In this document: positions 1 through 8,934 of the stretch, in pieces | Numbering within the stretch: the stretch's first letter is position 1 | Layout: every line of letters begins with the position of its first letter | DNA from: Burkholderiales bacterium | Lineage (GTDB): Bacteria; Pseudomonadota; Gammaproteobacteria; Burkholderiales; SG8-41 | Assembly: GCA_036262035.1 (NCBI GenBank) | Contig: DATAJS010000011.1 | Span: 162,826-226,825 of the forward strand | Direction: 5' to 3' | Length of the DNA: 64,000 nucleotides | Program-made: the position numbers and the translations under genes | The notes under the pieces: model-generated | What the model was told of the DNA's origin: nothing | The model's database searches: none | The model's input: only the letters and a program-made list of their open reading frames with translations

Positions 1-123
1 CGCTCGGACGCTAACGCGTCTGCCCGTCGTGCTTCTGGTTGTAGATCGCGCGGTCAAGCTGCACGGCTGAAGCCGCTTGCTGTCCACGCTCGCGACCCGG
101 TCGCGGTCCGGCGCGGTGACGCT

Positions 124-732
124 TCAGAACTTGCGGATGTACTGCACGCTCAGCGCGCGCAGGCGCTTGTCACCCCACGTGTGGCCGTATCGCAGCTCGA
201 TCTCGTGGTCGCGCCCGATCTCGAGGCTCGGCCCGGTGCTGAGCCGGTGCACGCGCTCGCCCGCGGTGCCGTCGATGGCGTCGATCTCGCGCCAGCCGAC
301 GGTCCATTCCCAGCCTCGGCCCAACTCGTATTTGAGCCCGGGCTCCGCGTACGCGTAGCTGAACGTCCGATCGCTGCCGAAGCTGCGGCCGACGCCCCCG
401 CGCACGTAATACGTCAGCGACCCGGTGATCTTTCCGCTGTGACGCATGCGCAGGAAGAGCTTGGTCTCGTGCTCGCGCTCTCCGCTCGCGTCGGCGCGCT
501 CGTCGAGGCCGCGCTCGATCAGCAACTCGACGCGGTCGATGAGACTGCCGTTGGCGAACTGCCAGCCCGGCTGCAGCGTGACGCCGTGGCTCGACACGCC
601 CCGGTTTCGGTCCCTCTCGCGCTCGACCTCGATGCCGACGCGCGGTCCCTCCGAACGAGCGACTCCGGGGACGAGCGATAGCAGGACGAACGCTGTCGTG
701 GACAGGCGCGGCACGGGCCGATGATGCCACAC
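124..732 (-). CDS. Putative outer-membrane beta-barrel protein (hypothetical)
   Basis: The 202-residue product begins with a short basic stretch and a hydrophobic segment (about residues 9-25, TAFVLLSLVPGVARSEG) that looks like a signal peptide. The rest alternates polar and hydrophobic residues in beta-strand fashion, and the chain ends in Phe (QYIRKF), a common feature of outer-membrane barrels. No specific family was recognised. The start is GTG without a visible Shine-Dalgarno sequence; a second GTG at 714 would also leave the signal peptide intact. It is divergent from the lactonase-like gene, about 50 bp away. Export and barrel fold are inferred; the function is unknown. Confidence 0.6.
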   Translation of the reverse strand: MWHHRPVPRLSTTAFVLLSLVPGVARSEGPRVGIEVERERDRNRGVSSHGVTLQPGWQFANGSLIDRVELLIERGLDERADASGEREHETKLFLRMRHSGKITGSLTYYVRGGVGRSFGSDRTFSYAYAEPGLKYELGRGWEWTVGWREIDAIDGTAGERVHRLSTGPSLEIGRDHEIELRYGHTWGDKRLRALSVQYIRKF

Positions 733-782
733 GTCGCTGTGTCATACTCGGGCGGTCCCCCGCGTAAGAACGGAGAGAAGTC

Positions 783-1925
783 TTGGAGAGAGAACAGCGC
801 GCGGCGCTCTACGTAAGCGTCGGCCGCGAGCTCACGCACTACGACATCGATGTCGCGCGCGCGGAGCTCGTGAAGCGCGCGACGATCGAGCTCCCGCAGA
901 ACCTGCAGTATGCGTGGCCGCATCCGTCCCACGAATACCTCTACGCCGCGTGCAGCAACGGCTCGCCCGAGAGCGGCGGTGACGCACACTGCGCCGTCGC
1001 GCTGGACATCGACCCGAAGTCGCGCGCCTTGCGCGCGCACGGCCCCGAGGTGCCGCTGCCGTCGCGGCCGATACACGTCACGCTCGACGGCGCGGGCGCG
1101 CACATGCTCACGGTCTACAACAAGCCGAGCAGCATCACGGTCCATCGCATCGGTCGCGAAGGATCGATCGGCGCGCTCGTTCGCCAGTCGGGCGATCTCG
1201 ATACCGGCATCTACGCGCACCAGGTCAAGGTCGCGCCGTCCAACCGCGCGGTGGTCGTGGTGGCGCGCGGCAACGACGCCCAAGGCGATCGGGCGGAGGA
1301 TCCCGGCGCGCTGAAAGTGTTCCGTTACGCCGACGGACAGCTTGCGCCGTCACGCCCGGTTGCCCCGAACGGCGGCTACGGCTTCGGGCCGCGGCACATC
1401 GATTTCCATCCTTCGCGGCCGTGGGTGTACGCCTCGCTCGAGCGGCAGAACACGCTGCAGATGTATCGCTTCGACAACGACGCGATGGAAGAGGCGCCGG
1501 CGTATACCAAGGAGACGCTGGCCGATGCGCAAGGTAAGCGCCGGCGTCAGCGGCCCGGCACGATCCACGTGCATCCGAACGGCCAGTACGTCTACGTCGC
1601 GAACCGCGCGAGCGGCGCCGACGGCGAAGGGTTTTACATCGGCGGCGAGAACAACATCGCCGTCTATCGCATCGACGCCAAGACCGGCGAGCCGACGGCG
1701 ATCCAGCATGCCGACACGCACGGCGTCGTCCCGCGCACCTTCGCGCTCGATCCGACGGCCAGGCTGCTCGTCGCGGCGAACTCGGTGGCTATCCGCACGC
1801 GCGAAGGCGCGATCAGCCCGAGCCTCGCGGTGTTCAAAGTCGCCGGGGACGGAACGCTCGAATACGTCCGCAAGTACGACGTCGACGTCGGCCAGGAGAC
1901 CATGTTCTGGATGGGTATCGTTTGA
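783..1925 (+). CDS. Lactonase family protein (seven-bladed beta-propeller)
   Basis: This 380-residue protein has the repeated blade pattern of the YbhE/6-phosphogluconolactonase-like propeller family. Successive segments such as RHIDFHPSRPWVYASLE, TIHVHPNGQYVYVANR and RTFALDPTARLLVAANS each carry the HPxxxxVY-type strand typical of that fold. There is no obvious signal peptide, so it is probably cytoplasmic. Translation starts at a TTG preceded by a good GGAGAGA ribosome site five bases away. The next gene begins just after its stop, so the two are probably cotranscribed. Family members hydrolyse sugar lactones, but many have unknown substrates; the exact reaction here is not established. Confidence 0.8.
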   Translation: MEREQRAALYVSVGRELTHYDIDVARAELVKRATIELPQNLQYAWPHPSHEYLYAACSNGSPESGGDAHCAVALDIDPKSRALRAHGPEVPLPSRPIHVTLDGAGAHMLTVYNKPSSITVHRIGREGSIGALVRQSGDLDTGIYAHQVKVAPSNRAVVVVARGNDAQGDRAEDPGALKVFRYADGQLAPSRPVAPNGGYGFGPRHIDFHPSRPWVYASLERQNTLQMYRFDNDAMEEAPAYTKETLADAQGKRRRQRPGTIHVHPNGQYVYVANRASGADGEGFYIGGENNIAVYRIDAKTGEPTAIQHADTHGVVPRTFALDPTARLLVAANSVAIRTREGAISPSLAVFKVAGDGTLEYVRKYDVDVGQETMFWMGIV

Positions 1926-1936
1926 GGGAGGGCATC

Positions 1937-3826
1937 ATGGGCACTCGCTTCGAGATCGCAAGGCGCGAAGTCGTACTCGGCGGTAAACCGTTCGGCGACG
2001 CGGGCGCATACGAGAAGGTCGTCGGCACGCTGCGCTTCGCCGTCGATCCGAAGCACCCGCTGCACGCGCAGATCACCGACATCGCCCTGGCGCCCGCGAA
2101 CGCTCGAGGCGAGGTCGAGTTCGCCGCCGATTTCTACGTGCTGAAGCCGGTCGACATGAGCAAAGGCAATCGCCGCCTGCTGCTCGACGTGCCGAACCGC
2201 GGCCGCAAGGTCGCGCTCGACATCTTCAACAGCGCGCCGCGCGTTCCCGAGCCCTCACAGCCGGCGCACTTCGGCAACGGCTTCCTCATGCGCCACGGCT
2301 ACACCGTCGCGTGGGTCGGCTGGCAGTCCGACGTTCCGCGCCAGGACGGCATGATGGCGATGGACGTGCCGCGAGCGAAAGGCCTGACCGGAACGGTGCG
2401 GGTGCAGCTTCGTCCCAACGATCGCGTGGATACGCTGCCGCTCGCGGACCGCTATCACATTCCGTATGCGGCGGCGGACCTGAGCCAGCCCGACGCGAAG
2501 CTCACGATGCGCGAGCGCTCGGGTGCGCCGCTCGTCGAGATCCCGCGCGGCAAGTGGCGCTTCGCCGACGCGAGCCATGTCGCGCTCGAAGGCGGTTTCA
2601 CGCCCGGCGCGATCTACCAGATCCTGTATCGTTCGGCCGATCCTTCGATCGTGGGCCTGGGGATGCTCGCGGTGCGCGACGCGGCGGCTTTCCTGCGCTG
2701 GGGATCGGGCGACGCGGGCAACCCCTGCGTCGGCGGTATCGACCGCGCGTATCTCTTCGGCGTGTCGCAGAGCGGGCGCTTCCTGCGGCACATGCTGTTT
2801 CTCGGTCTCGACGAGGACGAGCAGGGCCGGATCGTGTTCGACGGGGTGCTGCCGCACGTCGCGGGCGGACGGCGAGGCGAGTTCAACCTGCGCTTCGGCC
2901 AGCCGTCGCTCAACATCCATGCGTCGGTCGCGAGCCTGCCGCCTTTCAACGACGCCGGCGTGTACGAGCGCCTCGAAGCGCGCGGCGGCGTGCCCAAGAT
3001 CGTCGCGACCAACTCGACGCCGGAATACTGGCGCGGCGATGCTTCGCTCATCCATACCGATATCAAGGGCGAGCGCGACGCCGAGCCTGCATCGTTCGTG
3101 CGCGCCTATCTCTTTGCGGGCACCCAGCACACACCCGGCGCGCTGCCGCCGCTCGCGGCGAACTCGAGCACCGGCGATCGCGGTTATCACCCGTTCAACG
3201 TGGTCGATTACTCGCCGCTCCTGCGCGCCGCGCTCGTCAATCTCGACCGCTGGGTGAGCGAAGGCGTGGAACCGCCGCCGAGCGCAATCCCGCGGCTCTC
3301 GGATAACACCGCGGTCGCGGCCGAATCGCTGCAGGCGTTCTACGAGACCATTCCCGGCGCGCGCTTCCCGGTGCGTGTGGCGAGACCGAGGGTGCTCGAC
3401 TTCGGTGCCGACATCGACCAGGGCGTCGCGGTCTATCCCGCGAAAGCCGGTGAGGCGTATCGCAGCTACGTCTCCGCCGTCGACGCCGACGGCAACGAAG
3501 TCGCGGGCCTGACGCCGGTCGAGCTCAAGGCGCCGCTCGCGACCTTCGCCGGCTGGAACACGCGCCATCCGGACACCGGCGCGGCGGGCGACCTCATGTC
3601 GATGAACGGCTCGACGCTGCGCTTCCCGCTCACGCGCGAAGAGCGCGAGAAGACCGGAGACCCGCGGCGCTCGATCGCCGAGCGCTATCCTTCACGCGCC
3701 GCGTACCTCGAAGACGTCAGGGCGAAGACCCGCGAGCTGATCGACAAGCGGCACGTGCTCGCCGAAGACCTCGAGAGCATCGTCGAGCGCGCCGGCAAGC
3801 GCTGGGACTGGATACACACCCTCTGA
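1937..3826 (+). CDS. Alpha/beta hydrolase domain-containing protein (Abhydrolase_10-like)
   Basis: The 629-residue protein resembles the large alpha/beta-hydrolase-domain proteins common in Proteobacteria. Its N-terminal region is rich in beta strands (GAYEKVVGTLRFAVDP), and a nucleophile-elbow-like motif GVSQSGRF follows at about residues 278-285, with GGIDRAYLF just before it. I chose ATG 1937 because a strong GAGGGAGG ribosome site overlaps the stop codon of the lactonase gene just upstream; the TTG at 1922 lies inside that ribosome site. The two genes therefore look translationally linked. No signal peptide is evident. Hydrolase activity is inferred from fold and the substrate is unknown. 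Confidence 0.75.
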   Translation: MGTRFEIARREVVLGGKPFGDAGAYEKVVGTLRFAVDPKHPLHAQITDIALAPANARGEVEFAADFYVLKPVDMSKGNRRLLLDVPNRGRKVALDIFNSAPRVPEPSQPAHFGNGFLMRHGYTVAWVGWQSDVPRQDGMMAMDVPRAKGLTGTVRVQLRPNDRVDTLPLADRYHIPYAAADLSQPDAKLTMRERSGAPLVEIPRGKWRFADASHVALEGGFTPGAIYQILYRSADPSIVGLGMLAVRDAAAFLRWGSGDAGNPCVGGIDRAYLFGVSQSGRFLRHMLFLGLDEDEQGRIVFDGVLPHVAGGRRGEFNLRFGQPSLNIHASVASLPPFNDAGVYERLEARGGVPKIVATNSTPEYWRGDASLIHTDIKGERDAEPASFVRAYLFAGTQHTPGALPPLAANSSTGDRGYHPFNVVDYSPLLRAALVNLDRWVSEGVEPPPSAIPRLSDNTAVAAESLQAFYETIPGARFPVRVARPRVLDFGADIDQGVAVYPAKAGEAYRSYVSAVDADGNEVAGLTPVELKAPLATFAGWNTRHPDTGAAGDLMSMNGSTLRFPLTREEREKTGDPRRSIAERYPSRAAYLEDVRAKTRELIDKRHVLAEDLESIVERAGKRWDWIHTL

Positions 3827-3841
3827 CCCGCCGTCATACAT

Positions 3842-3892
3842 CCGGGACAGACCCCGATTCGCGGCAAGCGAGAAACCGGGGTCTGACCCCGG
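3842..3892. repeat. GGGGTCTGACCCC-type palindromic repeat, copy 1
   Basis: Two inverted arms (CGGGACAGACCCCG and CGGGGTCTGACCCCGG) separated by about 20 bases lie between the convergent hydrolase and FKBP genes. Related copies occur at 13978-14028 and 52644-52688, with a diverged form at 34696-34720 and 36828-36881. The position between convergent genes suits a bidirectional transcription terminator, although no T-run is present. Confidence 0.75.
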
Positions 3893-3901
3893 TTGGTGCG
3901 A

Positions 3902-4324
3902 TCAGCGGACGCCGAGCAGCTCGACTTCGAAGACGAGCGTCGCGTTCGGGGGAATGACGCCGCCCGCCCCGCGCGATCCGTAGGCGAGATCGGACGGAAT
4001 GGTGAGCTTGCGCACGCCGCCGACCTTCATGCCCTGCACGCCTTCGTCCCAGCCCTTGATGACGCGTCCGCCGCCGAGCGGGAATTCGAACGGCTGGCCG
4101 CGGTCCTTGCTGGAATCGAACTTCTTGCCGTCGGTGAGCCAGCCGGTGTAGTGCACCGACACCGTCTTGCCGGCTGCGGCGGCCTCGCCGGTGCCCTGTT
4201 TCACATCTTCGTATTTGAGACCCGAAGCGGTCGTGACGGTCTTGTTGTCGGACATCGTTGCACCCTGAAGTGGATTGATCGTGAGCATGCCGAGCGCGAT
4301 CAGCGCGGCAAACAGTTTCTTCAT
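3902..4324 (-). CDS. FKBP-type peptidyl-prolyl cis-trans isomerase
   Basis: The 140-residue protein is a single FKBP domain of ordinary length preceded by a signal peptide ([16 protein letters not shown]...). Hallmarks seen are [16 protein letters not shown], the [12 protein letters not shown] loop, and [29 protein letters not shown]. It should catalyse proline isomerisation in exported proteins in the periplasm. ATG 4324 was chosen because it opens the signal peptide and has an AGGAG site upstream; the in-frame ATG at 4384 would add 20 residues without signal-peptide character. The gene stands alone, convergent with the hydrolase and separated from it by a palindromic repeat. Confidence 0.92.
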   Translation of the reverse strand: MKKLFAALIALGMLTINPLQGATMSDNKTVTTASGLKYEDVKQGTGEAAAAGKTVSVHYTGWLTDGKKFDSSKDRGQPFEFPLGGGRVIKGWDEGVQGMKVGGVRKLTIPSDLAYGSRGAGGVIPPNATLVFEVELLGVR

Positions 4325-4533
4325 CGCAGGAAAGCTCCTCGAGGATAGGGCCGGCGCGGATCGCCGAAGCCCGCGATGGTACATCAGGCCCGCCGTGCCC
4401 GGCAGCCGCGGTCGCGCGCTGCGCGCAATAAGCCATTCGGCAGCGGTGGAGCGGGGGATTCCGGGCGCGTCGCGGCGGCTTCTATGCTCGGCCGATGGAT
4501 AACTGCCAGAGCAAGCAAGCCAAGGAAGCGCGC

Positions 4534-4932
4534 ATGTCCCACCTCATGTTCCAGCTTCGCGGGGTGCGCGCCGGGGTGCAGCAGCTCCTCGACGATATCG
4601 GCTGCGCGATGACGGTCGACGTCTCGCCGGTCACCGTCCACACGCGCGACGCCACGAACGACACGCCGCTGCATTACGCGGCGTACTGGGGCGACGTGCG
4701 GGCGATCGACATGCTCGTCGAAGCGGGCGCGACGCTCGACGCGCACGGCGCCTTCGACGCGACGCCGCTGCTGTGCGCGATCTTCAACGGCCATTACGCC
4801 GCCGCGGCGCTCCTCGTCCAGCTCGGCGCTTCGCCCTACGAGCCCACCGCGCTGGGTACCGCGGTCGAAGCGGCCGCGCGATCGAAAGACCTTCGCATCC
4901 GCTCGCTCTTCGGCGACAATCCGGCCGCGTAA
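4534..4932 (+). CDS. Ankyrin-repeat protein
   Basis: The 132-residue protein carries two clear ankyrin repeats: [24 protein letters not shown] and then [26 protein letters not shown] degenerate third repeat may follow. There is no signal peptide or membrane helix, so it is probably cytoplasmic and a protein-binding module. I chose ATG 4534 because AAGGAAG lies five bases upstream; ATG 4495 has no ribosome site. The binding partner is unknown, and the neighbours (isomerase, cytochromes) do not suggest one. Confidence 0.8.
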   Translation: MSHLMFQLRGVRAGVQQLLDDIGCAMTVDVSPVTVHTRDATNDTPLHYAAYWGDVRAIDMLVEAGATLDAHGAFDATPLLCAIFNGHYAAAALLVQLGASPYEPTALGTAVEAAARSKDLRIRSLFGDNPAA

Positions 4933-4999
4933 TCCGTCGGCCGGCGCGCGGAACATCCCTTGCAACGTCGGCCGCGCTGTCGTTTCTCCCGTTTCCTGC

Positions 5000-5695
5000 A
5001 TGAAGAAGCTGCTTCTCCTGTCCCTGCTCGCCGCGATCGCGTCTCACGCCGATGCCGCCGAGTCCCGCAAAGTAGAAAACACCATCGCGCAGCGCGCGGC
5101 CGCGTGCACGACCTGCCACGGCAAGGAAGGCCGCGCGACGAACCAGGGCTATTTCCCGCGCATCGCGGGCAAGCCCGCCGGTTATCTCTACAACCAGCTC
5201 GTCAATTTCCGCGAAGGCCGCCGCACTTACGCGCTGATGACTTACCTCGTCGACCATCTCACCGACGAGTATCTGCTGGAGATCGCGCAGTACTTCGCGA
5301 GCCTGGACCTGCCGTATCCGCCGCCGCAGCGGCCGAGCGCGAGCCCGGCGGCCTTGCAGCGCGCCGAACGGCTCGTGCAGGAAGGCGATCAAACGAGGAA
5401 GATCCCCGCCTGCACGCAGTGTCACGGGGATGCGCTCACGGGCGTCGCGCCGGCGATTCCGGGCCTGCTCGGCCTGTCGAGCGATTACCTCCAGGCGCAG
5501 CTCGGCCACTGGAAATCGGGCGAGCGCCGAGCGCAACAACCCGACTGCATGGCGAAGATCGCGGCGCAGCTCACGCCCGACGAAGTGGGCGCGCTGTCCT
5601 CGTGGCTCGCCGCGCAGGCGGTCCCGCGCGATGCCAAGCCTGCCGGCGCGATGAAGCGCCCGGCGCCGATGGACTGCGGCGGGGTGCCGAAATGA
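5000..5695 (+). CDS. Di-heme c-type cytochrome (cytochrome c4-like)
   Basis: This 231-residue exported protein has a signal peptide (MKKLLLLSLLAAIASHADA) and two heme-binding motifs, CTTCH at about residues 37-41 and CTQCH in the second half. Each is followed by a compact cytochrome domain, as in cytochrome c4. It would transfer electrons in the periplasm. Its stop overlaps the start of the next gene (ATGA), so the two cytochromes should be made together. The pairing suggests a short electron-transfer chain from a periplasmic dehydrogenase, but no dehydrogenase is encoded next to it. Confidence 0.88.
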   Translation: MKKLLLLSLLAAIASHADAAESRKVENTIAQRAAACTTCHGKEGRATNQGYFPRIAGKPAGYLYNQLVNFREGRRTYALMTYLVDHLTDEYLLEIAQYFASLDLPYPPPQRPSASPAALQRAERLVQEGDQTRKIPACTQCHGDALTGVAPAIPGLLGLSSDYLQAQLGHWKSGERRAQQPDCMAKIAAQLTPDEVGALSSWLAAQAVPRDAKPAGAMKRPAPMDCGGVPK

Positions 5696-6972
5696 CGTTG
5701 AGGCGCGTGCTGCTCGGCGTCGCCGCCGTGCTCGTGCTGCTCGCGGCGCTCGTCGTGTGGCTGAACGTGCGCGGCGAAGACCCGATCCCGGAGAGTTCGG
5801 CGGCGTTCGCGCCGACGGTCGAGCAGGTGAAGCGCGGCGAGTATCTCGCGCGCGCCGGCAACTGCATCGCGTGCCACACCGCGCGCGGCAGCGCGCCCTA
5901 TTCGGGCGGGCTGCCGGTGCGCACGCCGTTCGGCACGGTCATGTCGACCAACATCACGCCCGATCGCAAGACCGGCATCGGCTCGTGGACGCCGGCGCAC
6001 TTCTGGCGGGCCTTGCACAACGGGCGCTCGAAGGACGGCCGGCTGCTCTATCCGGCGTTTCCGTATCCGAATTACACGTTCGTCACGCGCGAAGACTCCG
6101 ACGCGATCTTCGCCTATCTCATGAGCATGCCGGCGGTGGAGAAGCTCAACCGGCCGCACGCGCTGCGCTTCCCCTACAACAGCCAGGCGGCGCTCGCGGT
6201 GTGGCGCGCGCTCTTCTTCGAGCCCGAGCGCTACACGCCCGATCCCGCGAAACCGGCCGAGTGGAACCGCGGCGCGTACCTGGTGCACGGGCTCGGCCAC
6301 TGTGTCGCCTGTCACGGTCCGCGCAACGCGTTCGGCGCGACCGAGGACAAGCTCGAGCTCTCGGGCGGGCTCATCCCGATGCAGGGCTGGTATGCGCCCG
6401 CGCTGACCTCGATCAGCGAAGCGGGCGTGGCGGACTGGGAAACGAAGCACGTGGTCGACCTGCTGAAAGCCGGCGTCTCGCCGCGCGGCTCGGTGATGGG
6501 GCCGATGGCCGAGGTCGTCTTTCGCAGCACCCAATACCTGTCGGATGCCGATCTGGCCGCGATGGCGGTTTTCCTGAAGGCGCTTCCGCAGGCGGCGCCG
6601 GCGCCCACCGACGATTCGCCGGCGGTGCCCGACGCCCTGCGCACCGCGGGCGAGAAGCTCTACCGGGACCACTGCGCGGGTTGCCACGGCGACGCGGGCG
6701 AGGGCGCAGCGGGGGCGTATCCGGCGCTGGCGGGCAACCGGGCCGTAACGATGGCCGTCCCCGCCAACCTCATCCGCGTCGTGCTGAGCGGCGGTTACCT
6801 GCCCGCGACCGCGGGCAATCCGCGCCCGTACGGCATGCCGCCTTTCGCCCACGTGCTCGACGATGCAGCCGTGGCGGCGGTCGTCTCGTATATACGCAGC
6901 GCCTGGGGCAACCGCGCCGGTCCCGTTTCGCAGCTGCAGGTCATGAGATCGCGTGCGGGAGAAGGCGAGTGA
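5692..6972 (+). CDS. Tri-heme c-type cytochrome (alcohol/gluconate dehydrogenase cytochrome-subunit type)
   Basis: The 426-residue protein begins with a hydrophobic anchor (LLGVAAVLVLLAALVVWL) and has three heme sites: CIACH, CVACH and CAGCH. This is the layout of the cytochrome subunits that accept electrons from membrane-bound alcohol, aldehyde and gluconate dehydrogenases. Typical motifs such as GTVMSTNITPD, PAFPYPNYT and GRGAYLVHGLGHC-like text are present. The start ATG overlaps the preceding cytochrome stop by four bases. The same frame stays open far upstream through the previous gene, but that extension is a GC-bias shadow. The missing catalytic dehydrogenase must be elsewhere or be replaced by another donor. 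Confidence 0.9.
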   Translation: MTLRRVLLGVAAVLVLLAALVVWLNVRGEDPIPESSAAFAPTVEQVKRGEYLARAGNCIACHTARGSAPYSGGLPVRTPFGTVMSTNITPDRKTGIGSWTPAHFWRALHNGRSKDGRLLYPAFPYPNYTFVTREDSDAIFAYLMSMPAVEKLNRPHALRFPYNSQAALAVWRALFFEPERYTPDPAKPAEWNRGAYLVHGLGHCVACHGPRNAFGATEDKLELSGGLIPMQGWYAPALTSISEAGVADWETKHVVDLLKAGVSPRGSVMGPMAEVVFRSTQYLSDADLAAMAVFLKALPQAAPAPTDDSPAVPDALRTAGEKLYRDHCAGCHGDAGEGAAGAYPALAGNRAVTMAVPANLIRVVLSGGYLPATAGNPRPYGMPPFAHVLDDAAVAAVVSYIRSAWGNRAGPVSQLQVMRSRAGEGE

Positions 6973-6975
6973 CGA

Positions 6976-6994
6976 AACCCCTAAACCCGGGGTT
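6976..6994 (+). terminator. Weak hairpin after the cytochrome pair
   Basis: AACCCC and GGGGTT can pair around a 7-base loop just after the cytochrome stop. There is no T-run, so it is at best a weak terminator. The remaining 186 bases before the next gene show nothing else convincing. Confidence 0.3.
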
Positions 6995-7180
6995 CGTTGC
7001 GTCGTTAACACGTTACTGCTGCCGCCTGTCGCCGAACGACGACCGGCAGTCGGCCGCCCGGAAAAGCCGTGAGAAATGTCTTGTCGCTGTCGATAGAGGC
7101 GCAGATATCTTTCACATGCACGCAACACGGCGCCGCCAGCATGGCGGTGGGTAACGGTTCGACAACAGCGGGAGACAACA

Positions 7181-7465
7181 ATGGAATCGGAAATGAATGC
7201 TGCTCCCAGCGAGCAGGGTGAGGCGGAAGTCGAGTACAGCTATCGGGTGCAGGGACCTGGGCACAGCCTGCTCGACGTGTTGATGCCGGCGAATCCTCCG
7301 GAGCCCAAGAACGCGCGGGTGATCCGGCTGTTCGACACCGAGGCGAAAGACCAGCAGCCCCAGGGCTACCAGGCGGTGCCGGTGCGCCGCGAGGCCCGCA
7401 GCGGCCGCCGCGCTTCGCGCGAGCTGCGCAGCCAGAGCCTGCTCGCCGCCGCCGGCAACTTTTGA
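7181..7465 (+). CDS. Hypothetical protein, 94 residues
   Basis: A short ORF with a good ribosome site (GGGAG, six bases from ATG). The product is acidic in its first half and strongly basic near the C-terminus (VRREARSGRRASRELR), with no membrane helix or signal peptide. No family was recognised. The basic tail could bind nucleic acid or acidic surfaces, but that is speculation. It stands alone between the cytochromes and the convergent MFS gene. Confidence 0.5.
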   Translation: MESEMNAAPSEQGEAEVEYSYRVQGPGHSLLDVLMPANPPEPKNARVIRLFDTEAKDQQPQGYQAVPVRREARSGRRASRELRSQSLLAAAGNF

Positions 7466-7537
7466 TCGGGCGTGGCGCCGCAAGGCGCCTAAGCGCGCCG
7501 TTGCGCGGCGAGCGCAGCGAAGCAGCGGCGTTATCTT

Positions 7538-8869
7538 TCACCGACGGTTCGCCGCCGCCCTCAGGCTCCAGAAGTCCGCGCGCCAGCGCCACGCGATGAA
7601 GATCGCGAACGCGAGTCCGAACACGCAGTAGAACGTGGCGGTCGCGGAATAGCCGAAGCGCGCGATCAGCGGCCCCGCCAGCAACAGGCCGGGCAGGTTG
7701 CCGTAGATCATCAGCATCCGTATGCCCATCACGCGGCCGCGGAACTGCTCGTCGGAGGTCCGCAGCAGGATCGCGGACATCGGCACCTGGCTCATGCTCT
7801 GCGCGAATCCCGCGAGCATCAGCACCGCGACGCCGAGGCCGTGCCACGGCACGTAGGCGAAGACGAGCAGCATCGAATACCACCCGATGCCGCCAAGGAT
7901 CATCCAGCGTCCCGGACGGATCGACCCGCCGAAACGCGTGAGCCAGATCGATCCCAGCAGCGACCCGAAGGCGGCGCCCGCCACCAGGTAACCCAACCCG
8001 GTCCGGTCGGTGCCGTAGACTTCCTTCGCCACGTACGGCATGAGCCCGTTGAAGAGCGGGAACGCGGTGAGATTGAGCAGGAAGGCGAGGCACATCAGCG
8101 CCAACAGCGCCGGGGTGCGGCGCACGTACGAAAGCCCCAGCCGCAGATCGCGCCACGGCGACACGCTCGCCGGGACGGCCCTCGCTTCCAGCCGCTTCGC
8201 CGCCCGCACGCTGCGCGCCTTGAGCGTGAGCGCGACGCTCGACGCGTAGAGGCACGCCACCACGAGATACGCCGGGCCCATGCCGAGCAGCGCGACGAGC
8301 CCCGCGCCGGTCAGCGCACCCATGACCTTCGCCGAATCCTGGGTCGTGCGCTGGATGCTCATCGCGCCGACCATCTGCTCCGCCGGCATGGTGTCGCCGA
8401 CGAGCGCGGCGCGCATGCCGACGTCCGAAGGGCGCACGAGGCCGAGGAGGCCCGCGCTGATGAGCGCGTAGCCGGGACTGAACGCCCCGAGAACGATGAG
8501 GGCGCACAGCGTGCTCGCCAGCAGGGCGTAGATCGTGCGCATCCCGGAGAGCACGTTGCGGTGGCCGAGCCGGTCGCCCATCACTCCGAACATCGGCGCG
8601 ATCAACGTCCCCAGGTACTGCATCGAGGCGAACAGGGTCAGCAGGAATACCGACTGAGTCTCGACCAGGACGTACCAGCCGAGGATGAGCGTCTCCATCT
8701 CGAACGCCCACGAGGTGGCGAGATCGGCGGGCCACTGGTAGCGGAACGCACGAATGCGAAACGGTGCGAGCGCGGATGTAGGCGCGACGGCGCTCACGGC
8801 GTCGGCGGCCGCGCGGCGCGTGCAACGAGCTGCATTGGTGTTGTTCTCCTCCTCGGCTGAAAGTAGCAC
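7538..8869 (-). CDS. MFS transporter (drug/metabolite efflux type)
   Basis: The product is a major-facilitator protein with about 12 hydrophobic segments. The conserved loop MFGVMGDRLGHRN between helices 2 and 3 matches the GxxxDRxGRR signature. It should sit in the inner membrane, and the substrate is unknown. The longest frame starts at GTG 8869 with no ribosome site. A second GTG at 8797 overlaps the stop of a tiny upstream ORF (GTGA) that does have a GAGGAG site, so the true start may be 8797. It is divergent from putA, and a dispersed-repeat half copy lies in the gap. Confidence 0.85.
   Translation of the reverse strand: MLLSAEEENNTNAARCTRRAAADAVSAVAPTSALAPFRIRAFRYQWPADLATSWAFEMETLILGWYVLVETQSVFLLTLFASMQYLGTLIAPMFGVMGDRLGHRNVLSGMRTIYALLASTLCALIVLGAFSPGYALISAGLLGLVRPSDVGMRAALVGDTMPAEQMVGAMSIQRTTQDSAKVMGALTGAGLVALLGMGPAYLVVACLYASSVALTLKARSVRAAKRLEARAVPASVSPWRDLRLGLSYVRRTPALLALMCLAFLLNLTAFPLFNGLMPYVAKEVYGTDRTGLGYLVAGAAFGSLLGSIWLTRFGGSIRPGRWMILGGIGWYSMLLVFAYVPWHGLGVAVLMLAGFAQSMSQVPMSAILLRTSDEQFRGRVMGIRMLMIYGNLPGLLLAGPLIARFGYSATATFYCVFGLAFAIFIAWRWRADFWSLRAAANRR
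8794..8835 (-). CDS. Possible 13-codon leader ORF in front of the MFS gene
   Basis: ATG 8835 follows a GAGGAGGAG ribosome-site-like run at good spacing and encodes 13 residues (MQLVARAARPPTP). Its TGA overlaps GTG 8797, which is in frame with the MFS protein. This is the geometry of translational coupling. It is small and could be chance in GC-rich DNA. Confidence 0.25.
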   Translation of the reverse strand: MQLVARAARPPTP

Positions 8870-8875
8870 GATTAC

Positions 8876-8912
8876 GTCATTGCGAGGAGCGCGAGCGACG
8901 AAGCAATCCCGT
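8876..8912. repeat. GTCATTGCGAGGAGCG-type repeat, half copy
   Basis: GTCATTGCGAGGAGCG...GACGAAGCAATCCCG matches the left end of the elements at 22716-22821, 26381-26473 and 41516-41604. No right end follows, so this looks like a truncated copy. It lies between the divergent MFS and putA genes, just upstream of the putA start. Confidence 0.75.
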
Positions 8913-8934
8913 GGCGCACGTGTATCCTTCCCGC

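Noticed and set aside
1-123. Possible C-terminal end of another gene near the left edge
   Set aside because: Short open frames exist on both strands (for example one ending AIYNQKHDGQTR on the minus strand), but no start, ribosome site or known motif could be tied to them.
4960-6972. Single 670-codon frame through both cytochrome genes
   Set aside because: Only the part from 5692 has a membrane anchor and heme motifs; the upstream part is in the wrong frame for the first cytochrome.
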